Assembly (NCBI GenBank): GCA_023424585.1
Contig: JAFADT010000573.1
Span: 1 to 22,082, forward strand
Direction: 5' to 3'
Length of the DNA: 22,082 nt
Source: Pseudomonadota bacterium
GTDB lineage: Bacteria > Myxococcota > Myxococcia > Myxococcales > Myxococcaceae
Positions within the stretch are counted from its first letter, which is position 1, and every line of letters starts with the position of its first letter. The notes beneath the pieces were generated by a model. That model was not told the DNA's origin. It did no database searches and saw only the letters and a program-made list of their open reading frames with translations. Positions 15,497 to 22,082 of the stretch are shown one piece after another. Both the position numbers and the translations under genes were made by a program.

Positions 15497-18400
15497 GGCA
15501 CGTGCGCGCGGGGCATCGCGATGCGCACGCGACCGGGACGGACCGGACAGGACACGCGCGGGGTCGGGTCGCGCGCTCCGGCGTCACCGTGAGCCTCCTT
15601 CTCGCGCTGCTCCTGCTGGCGTCCGAGGCGTCCGCGCAGTCGCTGTCGTCGGATCCGGCGACGCAGGCGTCGACCATCGCCGGGCGCGTCTGCGTGGACG
15701 CGGACGGAGACGGGCGCTGTGGACCCGACGAGCCCGGGCTCGCGGACGTGCGCCTGGTGCTCGCCACCGGCCGCGAGGTGCGCACCGACGCCTTCGGCCG
15801 CTACCACCTCACCGGCGTCGACTCGCGCGTGCCGGACCTCACCGGCGGCCCGCACCTGCGCCCCGGCCGCCATGCGCTGAAGGTGGATCCGCGCAGCCTG
15901 CCATCCGCCAGTCAGGTGGTCCCCCGCGTCGCCACCGTGGAGGTGCCCTGGGGCGCCGCCGTCCTCCAGGACTTCGCGGTGCGCCCGCCGCCCACGCTTC
16001 CCCACGCGGCCCCCACTCCCGCTGCCAGCCGTCCCCCCGAAGCGCGCGCCGCCGATCCCGGGAAGCTGCGCTTCCTGATCAGCGGCCAGGCCACTCCCGG
16101 AGACCGGGTCCGCGCGGGCGACGTGGACGCCACCGTGGAGGACTCCGGCGCGTGGCTCGCGACCGTGCCGCTGTATCCAGGCCAGAACGTCGTCGGCATC
16201 ACCACCACCTCGCCCGACGGCGCGGTGGAGTTCACCCAGCAGTCCTTCGACGTGGTCCGCCGCGGTGAGCACGGCTGGCTCGTCATCCCTCGCGCGAAGG
16301 TGCGCCTGGGCGCCGTGCGCGGGCTGGCCCCGGGCGCGCCCCTGCCCACGGGAGACACCTTCCTGCGCCTGGAGGTGGCCCCCGGCACCCAGGTGACGAC
16401 CCCGGAGGCCCAGCTCGTCGCGGGCCCCGAGGGCGAGGTCCGCGTGCCCGTGCGGCTCGCGCCAGGGCGCAACACCGTCCCCCTCTCGCTGGCCCCGCCA
16501 CGGCGTCCCGGGAGCAGCGTGTCCGTGACCGTCGAGGCGCGCGCCCAACCCTTCGTCGTGGGCCTGCTCGACGTGGAGGCCAGCCTCGCTCCGGCCGGCG
16601 GGGGCCTCCGGCTGCGCGGGCGCGGCGCCGTCCACGGCGAGGCCCAGCTGGGACCCGTGCAGGTGGTGGGTGAGCTGGACCTGACCGACACCGACCTGCG
16701 CCAGTTGGACGACGCGCCGCTCGCGGACTGGCTGCGTCCCCGGATGCCCGAGCGCTTCGACCGCTGGGCGGACCCCGACCTCGCCCCGGCGGAGTGGGGC
16801 GACACCTCCGTGTCCCTCACGCCCAACCCCGCGGAGGGACGCCTGCGCCTGGAGGCGCGGCACGAGCAGTACGGCCGCGCGGGCTTCGGCACCTACCGCG
16901 CGCTCCTTCAGGACCGGGAGGTGGGCCGCTACCACCACCCCCTCTTCGGCCCCTACGCGGAGCTGCGCGAGCAGCTGGGCCCCGTGAGCGTGGGCCTGGA
17001 CGCGTTCGCCGGGGGGCTGGTGGACCCCACGCGCGGCCTGGCCGCGACGCCCGCGCACGAGGAGCTGCGGGCCACCGGCGGCAGCCTCTACTCCCTGGGC
17101 GGCGGCTCCGTGGCGGAGGGCTCCGAGCTGGTGCGCGTGGAGGTGCGCGACGGCATCACCGGCCTGCCGCTGGGCGAACAGCACCTCATCCGGGGGCGCG
17201 ACTACGACATCGACTACCTCGCGGGCCGCATCCTCCTCGCGCGGCCGCTGTCGTTCCTCACCGGCGCGTCGCTCCTGCGCACGGACGCGCTCACCCAGGC
17301 GCCGGAGCCGGTGCTCGTCGTGGACTACGCCGTGCTGCACACGGGCGACCCGCGCGACTCCGTGGGCGGTGAGGCCTGGGCGCGCTGGCGCGACTCCACC
17401 CTCGGCGTGTCCGCCGTGCGCGAGCGCCGGTTGGGTGCTCCCTTCCAGCTCCTGTCAGGGCGCGGCCAGACGCGGCTGTGGGGGTACTCGCTCCTCGCCG
17501 AGGCCGCGAGCAGCCGGGGGCTCGCGGTGGAGCCGGGCGTGTTCGGTGTGTCGGACGACGGCGGCCTGTCCTTCCTCCGCCCGGTGCGCACGCAGGACGA
17601 CCATGGCGGCGCGGTGACCCTGCGCCTGAGCGGCCCCGGCGTCCTGGGCCCGGGGGCTGGCGGCTCCGTGGACGCCGCGTGGCGCGAGCGCTCCCGCGGC
17701 TTCTCCGACGGCGCGCACCTGGATGCCGCCCGCTTCCGCCAGCTGTCCCTTCGCGTCACGCAGCCCGTGGGCCCGGTGGCGCTCACGCTGATGGGCGACG
17801 AGCGGCGCTCCGCGGATCCACGCCTGCCCTTCGAGGACACCCCCTTCGGCGCCCGCACGCTGGGCGCCGCCGTGGCCTATGAGCGCGACGCAGGAAGCGT
17901 GCGCCTGGAGCTGCGCGACAGCTGGCTGCGTGCCACGGACGTGCCCGGCGAGGGCGCCGCGCTCGAAGGCGGCCGGACGTCCCTGGGCGTGTCGGTGTCC
18001 CGCATGCTGACGTCCCGCCTCACCGTGTCCGCGGGCCACCGCCAGCGGCTGCACGAGCGCGGCGAAGGCCTGGGTCGGATGGACGACACGTTCACCTCCG
18101 CGGGCGTGGACCTGAACCTGGACGATGACACGTCCGTGGGCGTGAAGGGCGGCTGGGGCCCGGAGCTGGGGCCGCAGGCCTGGCTGGACGCGCGCGTGCG
18201 GCGCGGCAAGGAGACCTACTACGGCGGCTACTCCGTGGACGTGGACGGGCCGGACTTCGGCCTGGGCCGCGCGGTGACGGGGGCCCGCACGGAGGTGGGG
18301 GACGGCACCACCCTGTTCGTGGAGGACGTGAGCGCGCATGACGCCCAGGCCCTCCGCCGGGCCCGCGCCGTGGGCTTCCAGTCCGCGGTGGGCCTGAGCG

Positions 18401-19176
18401 GCTTCAGCGTGGGGGCCCGCTACGAGCGCGGCGTGCGCCACCCGCTGGACCTCGCCAGCGACCTCACGCGCGACGTGGCCAGCGTGTCCGCGCAGTGGCT
18501 GCGCGAGCGCTTCCGCGCGGACGTGCGCGCGGAGCTGCGCCACGAGGAGGGCACCCCCGCGCGCGGCGCCTCCGGGCCGGTGGACCGCACCCAGGTGGTG
18601 CTGGCGCTGGCCGCCGAGGGCCAGCTGATGAAGGACGTGACGGCCTCCGGACGGCTGGACTTCGCGCACACCGCGGGGCGGGAAGGACTGGAGGCCCGGT
18701 TCGCGGAGGGGTTCGCGGCGCTCGTCTGGCGGCCCGGCCCCTGGCTGGTGGTGGCCCGCTACGGCCTCACCCGCGAGCTGTCCCCGGGCGCCCGCTTCGC
18801 CTTCGGCGACCGGGTGCTCCAGACGGTGTCGCTGATGCCGACGGTGCGGCTGGGCGAGCGGCTCTCCGTGGCGTCGGGCCTGCATGTCGGCCGCTCCAGC
18901 CTGGGCGCGTCCTCGCGCTGGGTGTGGACGGGCACGCTGCGGCCCTCGGTGCGGGTGCTGGGCGGGCTGGAGGTCGCGGTGGAGGCCGCCCGGCGCACGT
19001 CCGCGGCGGATGACCAGGGGCTGACCGCGCTCCGGCCGGAGGTGGCCTGGCGGCTGGACGAACGTCTGCGGGTGGCGCTGGGGTACACCGTCCTGGGCTT
19101 CAGCGGCTTGGGTCTGGAGGCCGAATCGGAGGATGCTCCGGATCGCCTCTATCTCCGGGCGGAAGTGGCCTGGTAG
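15493..19176 (+). CDS. Large outer-membrane beta-barrel protein with N-terminal SdrD_B-like and Ig-like domains
   Basis: A 1227-residue exported protein. TTG 15493 is chosen because GAGGTGA (15482-15488) sits four bases upstream and it overlaps the previous TGA; GTG 15589 would give a short, uncharged signal. The signal ends SLLLALLLLASEASA (cleavage before Q49) after an unusually long basic n-region. Residues 60-115 form an SdrD_B-like domain with an EF-hand-type loop, DADGDGRCGPDE (69-80). Residues 198-240 are the shared Ig-like module (GQATPGDRV). A segment with RFDRWADPDLAPAEWGDTS (about 421-439) and RGRDYDIDYLAGRILLARPL (about 567-586) resembles a recurrent element of large outer-membrane proteins. 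From about 620 onward, alternating strands end in YLRAEVAW with a terminal aromatic, as a barrel should. No OmpA or TonB-plug motif is seen. Confidence 0.88.
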   Translation: MRHVRAGHRDAHATGTDRTGHARGRVARSGVTVSLLLALLLLASEASAQSLSSDPATQASTIAGRVCVDADGDGRCGPDEPGLADVRLVLATGREVRTDAFGRYHLTGVDSRVPDLTGGPHLRPGRHALKVDPRSLPSASQVVPRVATVEVPWGAAVLQDFAVRPPPTLPHAAPTPAASRPPEARAADPGKLRFLISGQATPGDRVRAGDVDATVEDSGAWLATVPLYPGQNVVGITTTSPDGAVEFTQQSFDVVRRGEHGWLVIPRAKVRLGAVRGLAPGAPLPTGDTFLRLEVAPGTQVTTPEAQLVAGPEGEVRVPVRLAPGRNTVPLSLAPPRRPGSSVSVTVEARAQPFVVGLLDVEASLAPAGGGLRLRGRGAVHGEAQLGPVQVVGELDLTDTDLRQLDDAPLADWLRPRMPERFDRWADPDLAPAEWGDTSVSLTPNPAEGRLRLEARHEQYGRAGFGTYRALLQDREVGRYHHPLFGPYAELREQLGPVSVGLDAFAGGLVDPTRGLAATPAHEELRATGGSLYSLGGGSVAEGSELVRVEVRDGITGLPLGEQHLIRGRDYDIDYLAGRILLARPLSFLTGASLLRTDALTQAPEPVLVVDYAVLHTGDPRDSVGGEAWARWRDSTLGVSAVRERRLGAPFQLLSGRGQTRLWGYSLLAEAASSRGLAVEPGVFGVSDDGGLSFLRPVRTQDDHGGAVTLRLSGPGVLGPGAGGSVDAAWRERSRGFSDGAHLDAARFRQLSLRVTQPVGPVALTLMGDERRSADPRLPFEDTPFGARTLGAAVAYERDAGSVRLELRDSWLRATDVPGEGAALEGGRTSLGVSVSRMLTSRLTVSAGHRQRLHERGEGLGRMDDTFTSAGVDLNLDDDTSVGVKGGWGPELGPQAWLDARVRRGKETYYGGYSVDVDGPDFGLGRAVTGARTEVGDGTTLFVEDVSAHDAQALRRARAVGFQSAVGLSGFSVGARYERGVRHPLDLASDLTRDVASVSAQWLRERFRADVRAELRHEEGTPARGASGPVDRTQVVLALAAEGQLMKDVTASGRLDFAHTAGREGLEARFAEGFAALVWRPGPWLVVARYGLTRELSPGARFAFGDRVLQTVSLMPTVRLGERLSVASGLHVGRSSLGASSRWVWTGTLRPSVRVLGGLEVAVEAARRTSAADDQGLTALRPEVAWRLDERLRVALGYTVLGFSGLGLEAESEDAPDRLYLRAEVAW

Positions 19177-19200
19177 GTGCCGGGCCGAGGGACGTCGAAC

Positions 19201-22082
19201 GTGCGACTCTGGCGGATCATCCTGGGGCTGGGATTGTGCGCGGGCGTGGCGCGCGCGGAGTGGACCCACGTCCAGACCCAGACGGGCCTCCCGAAGGACG
19301 TCACCGTCTTCCGGCCCGGCTTCTTCGCCGTGGCGACCGACAGCCAGCTGTACGTGTCGCGCGATGGCGTCGTGACGACCGTGAACGTGGGCATGGCGGG
19401 CAGCTTCCTGCACGGGCCCGACTGCGTGGTGGGCATCCGCACGGACGGGACGCTCCTGAGCGTGGGCGGCTGCGCGCCGTCGGCTGACGGCAAGCACCTG
19501 TTCCCCGACGACGGCGGCGACTACGAGGTGCGCGCCGCGCGCGTCACGGCCGACGGGGGCGTGGGCTACGCCGTCGCCGCCGAGCTGCCCCTTCAGACGC
19601 CGCGCTTTCGGACCTCGCTCCTCCCCAAGGAGGGCACGGCCGAGTGGGGCACCCTGAATCCCCCGCTGGCGGGCCTGAACGCCCAGCCGCAGCTCGCGGT
19701 GCTGCCCGCGCAGCCGGATGACCTGCCGCAGGCGCTGTTCTCCGTGTCGTCGTCCAAGGCGAACCTCGTGTGGTACCGGGGCACGGCCCCGGTGGCCTAT
19801 GTGGCCTCGGGCATCACCCCGCCAAACTCGGCGCACGCCGTGGCGCTGCTGCCGGGCGCGGCGCCGGGCAAGCCGGTCGCGTTCTTCGGCAACGACACGG
19901 GCCTGTTCCGCGGGACGCTGGGCGGCTCCGCCACCCCGTTCGAGCCCCTCTCCGTGGCGCCCGGCTCCGTCGACGCGCTCGCGTTCGACGCGGCGAGCGG
20001 CTTCGGGCTGCTGCTGCTCAAGCAGCCGGACGGCAAGGTGGCGGCGTACAGCGCGGAGCCCGTGCTTCCGCCCGCGCTCCCGGGCTCGCGCTGGCGGCGG
20101 AACCCGGAGCTGCCGGAGGGCATCACCCAGTCCGGCGTGCAGATGGCCTGCGCGGACGCGTCCTACTGCGTCGCCATCCTCAACGGCCCCGCGCAGAACG
20201 TCCTCATCTACGAGAACGCGGCCCGTCCCGAGGTGAGCGGGCTGCCCTCCGTCATCAACGTGAACGAGGGCGAGACGAAGACCGAGACGCTCACGCTGCG
20301 CGACCCGGACGGGGACGCCGTGCGGCTGTCGGCCACGGTGCGCGCGCCGGGCAGCCCCATCACCGTCGTCCCGTCGCCGCTCGACTCGAGCGAGGACAGC
20401 GGGCTCAAGCTGACGCTCACCGCGCCCACGGGCATCTGCGCGTCCCAGACGTCCTACCTGGACGTGGTGGCCTCGGATGGCGTGAGCGCGCACGACACGT
20501 CGACGGAGGTGGCGCTGGTGCTGCATCACACCGTCGCCCCCGGCGCGCCCCAGGGCGCGGTCGAGTCGGTGGACGGGGGCGCGTTCGTCATGGGCGGGCC
20601 CACCGGCACCCTCACCCCCACGCGGGGCACCACCGGCTGCGAGCCTGTCTCATACCGATGGGAGCCGCTCTCCGGGGCGCCGAAGCTCCCCGAGGACGGC
20701 GGCGTGGCCACGCTCACGCCTCCCGCCACCCGTGGCGACCGCTGCAAGGACGGAGTGACCGTCTACAGCTACGCGCTGCGCGCGAACGACGGGGTGCTGG
20801 AGTCCCAGCCGACGACCGTCGCCGTGCGGATCCGCCCGTGGGGTCCCCCCGAGGCGCCGTTCGACGAGGCCGTGCAGGAGGTCTTCTCCGGCGCGACCCT
20901 GGCACCGCATGAGACCCACCTGTGCGCGAAGCCCGTGGCGACACCGGGGCTGCCTCCGGTGGCGACGTACTGGTCGCTCCTGGAGGACACCTCGGGGGTG
21001 GAGGTGCTGGCGCTGCTGGGGAACGACCGCCGGCGGGTGGGCCCGGAGCCGGTCGAGGGCCACTCGGTGCTGCTGGCCTCGGCGACGTGCGTGGACACGC
21101 TGAAGGCGAAGCTGCGGGCCTTCAACCGCATCACCGTGGACGGCATCGCGCTCGACAGTCCCTCGTCGGACGTGGAGGTGTCGGTGAAGCCGCGCTGGGT
21201 GCCGCTGGACTCCGTGAAGCCCGTGGTGACGGTGGATCCACCAGAGGAGCGCAAGGTGCGGGGGCGCGTGTCGACGGAGCCCCTGGTCAACTGCGCGAGC
21301 TCGCGGCCCCTCACCACGGTGGTGACGCTGGAGGACCCGGTGGATCCGGGCCGGGTGTTCGACACGAAGACGTACCCGTGGGCCGCGGGCACCTTCGAGC
21401 TGGACCTGCCCCCCACCTGCGGCAGCGCCACCTACACCGTGCGGGTCCGCTCCTCGGAGTCGTCCGCCGGCGGGACCGTCGAGGCCCCCGAGGCCGTCGA
21501 GTCCGTCACGCGGGACGCGCGCGACGTGGTGCTGGGCGAGCTGAGCGGCGAGCTCATCGCCACCTGCGGCGAGGGCGCGCGGGGCACGCTGCGCCAGACG
21601 ATCCCCGACGGGGCCTGCTCGGCGGTGGACCTCTTGTGGGCTCCCGCCGGTGGGCCGGCGCTGGAGCCGCTCGTCGTCCAGGGGGACTCGGTGTCGCTGG
21701 CCACGGTGGACACGGAGCTGGAGTCCCTGGTGGGCGAGCACGTCACCCTGGACGTGTCGGCGACGGGCGAGGGCGCCAGCGGGGCGGCGCGTGAGCACTC
21801 GGTGCGCATCGGCGCGCGGCCCTTCGTGACGGTGGAGCGGCGCACGGAGTCGGGCTCGGGCGTCAACTCCGGCCAAGTGGGCGTCACGGTGACGCTGCGC
21901 AATGACACGGCCTGCGACGTGCGCTCCATCCGCTACGTGGAGACCGTCACCGGCGCGCAGGTGGTGCCCCAGAGCGTGACGCTGAATGGCCAGCCGGTGA
22001 CGCCGGTGGACGCGTCAGCGCAGCACTTCGCGGTGGAGCCGGTGCCGCTGCCCGCGGGCTCCGCGGCGACGCTCACGTACGT
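19201..22082 (+). CDS. Very large secreted multi-domain Ig/cadherin-like protein with DUF11-like repeat (3' end outside the window)
   Basis: The frame is open from GTG 19201 to the window end (960 complete codons). GAGGGA (19187-19192) lies eight bases before GTG. A signal peptide (MRLWRIILGLGLCAGVARA, cleavage before E20) is followed by about 310 residues of short beta repeats with an SxDG/TDGTLLSVGG flavour, perhaps a propeller. A cadherin/Ig-like domain follows (350-450: VINVNEGETKTETLTLRDPD), then further Ig or PKD-like units. From about 885 there is a DUF11-like repeat (SGQVGVTVTLRNDTACDV, PLPAGSAATLTYV). Many domains carry two Cys, suggesting disulfides after export. DUF11 and SdrD_B proteins commonly occur together, and the barrel gene ends only 24 nt upstream, so this is its likely partner or passenger. 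Its anchoring and full length are unknown. Confidence 0.88.
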   Translation, partial: MRLWRIILGLGLCAGVARAEWTHVQTQTGLPKDVTVFRPGFFAVATDSQLYVSRDGVVTTVNVGMAGSFLHGPDCVVGIRTDGTLLSVGGCAPSADGKHLFPDDGGDYEVRAARVTADGGVGYAVAAELPLQTPRFRTSLLPKEGTAEWGTLNPPLAGLNAQPQLAVLPAQPDDLPQALFSVSSSKANLVWYRGTAPVAYVASGITPPNSAHAVALLPGAAPGKPVAFFGNDTGLFRGTLGGSATPFEPLSVAPGSVDALAFDAASGFGLLLLKQPDGKVAAYSAEPVLPPALPGSRWRRNPELPEGITQSGVQMACADASYCVAILNGPAQNVLIYENAARPEVSGLPSVINVNEGETKTETLTLRDPDGDAVRLSATVRAPGSPITVVPSPLDSSEDSGLKLTLTAPTGICASQTSYLDVVASDGVSAHDTSTEVALVLHHTVAPGAPQGAVESVDGGAFVMGGPTGTLTPTRGTTGCEPVSYRWEPLSGAPKLPEDGGVATLTPPATRGDRCKDGVTVYSYALRANDGVLESQPTTVAVRIRPWGPPEAPFDEAVQEVFSGATLAPHETHLCAKPVATPGLPPVATYWSLLEDTSGVEVLALLGNDRRRVGPEPVEGHSVLLASATCVDTLKAKLRAFNRITVDGIALDSPSSDVEVSVKPRWVPLDSVKPVVTVDPPEERKVRGRVSTEPLVNCASSRPLTTVVTLEDPVDPGRVFDTKTYPWAAGTFELDLPPTCGSATYTVRVRSSESSAGGTVEAPEAVESVTRDARDVVLGELSGELIATCGEGARGTLRQTIPDGACSAVDLLWAPAGGPALEPLVVQGDSVSLATVDTELESLVGEHVTLDVSATGEGASGAAREHSVRIGARPFVTVERRTESGSGVNSGQVGVTVTLRNDTACDVRSIRYVETVTGAQVVPQSVTLNGQPVTPVDASAQHFAVEPVPLPAGSAATLTY

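Noticed and set aside
17455..20529. A 1024-codon minus-strand frame opposite the barrel and DUF11-like genes
   Set aside because: Same codon-bias artefact; the translation is dominated by Arg, Ala, His and Gly with no motifs, while the plus strand encodes coherent exported proteins.

Overview
This is a very GC-rich window with an extreme G/C bias at third codon positions and tightly packed genes. It has hybrid kinases with several receivers, a LexA operator with a GTTCAG core, an Imm11-like gene scrap and large exported Ig-like proteins. This points to a myxobacterium (Myxococcaceae, Myxococcus/Corallococcus type). The genus is inferred from style, not from a marker gene. I saw no tRNA, rRNA, CRISPR array, insertion sequence or phage gene.

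Layout. (1) Positions 2-370: the 3' end of an M23 (LytM-type) peptidase, convergent with a minus-strand pair made of an AMP-forming acyl-CoA synthetase (1374-2903) and a ketopantoate-reductase-like enzyme (367-1377), coupled by an ATGA overlap. (2) Positions 3081-6148, plus strand: a classical short-chain dehydrogenase, a periplasmic-domain/beta-barrel outer-membrane protein and a TPR lipoprotein. (3) Positions 6138-6350: a scrap of an Imm11-like gene and a strong hairpin between convergent genes. (4) Positions 6350-7018, minus strand: lexA, whose promoter carries a LexA box exactly filling the 17-bp spacer. (5) Positions 7215-12394: two overlapping kinase genes, a seven-domain hybrid kinase (REC-GAF-PAS-HisKA/HATPase-REC-REC-GGDEF) and a membrane Cache/HAMP kinase. 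(6) Positions 12427-22082: four exported or envelope proteins, namely an anchored FecR-domain protein, an invasin-like multi-Ig protein, a 1227-residue SdrD_B/beta-barrel outer-membrane protein, and a very large secreted Cys-containing Ig/DUF11-like protein that runs off the window.

How the genes may work together. The kinases, FecR protein, Ig protein, barrel and DUF11-like protein lie in one direction with short gaps or 4-nt overlaps; the only larger gap is 181 nt. Three neighbouring products (FecR protein, Ig protein, barrel) carry what looks like the same small Ig-like module (G-x-x-x-P-G ... G-x-F/W ... G-x-N). This suggests a single envelope machine: a cell-surface structure or export/display system built from an outer-membrane barrel and large Ig-type partners, placed next to a signalling pair. 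I do not recognise this set as a described system, and it is the main candidate for something new here. The shared lexA/hybrid-kinase control region is the second point of interest.
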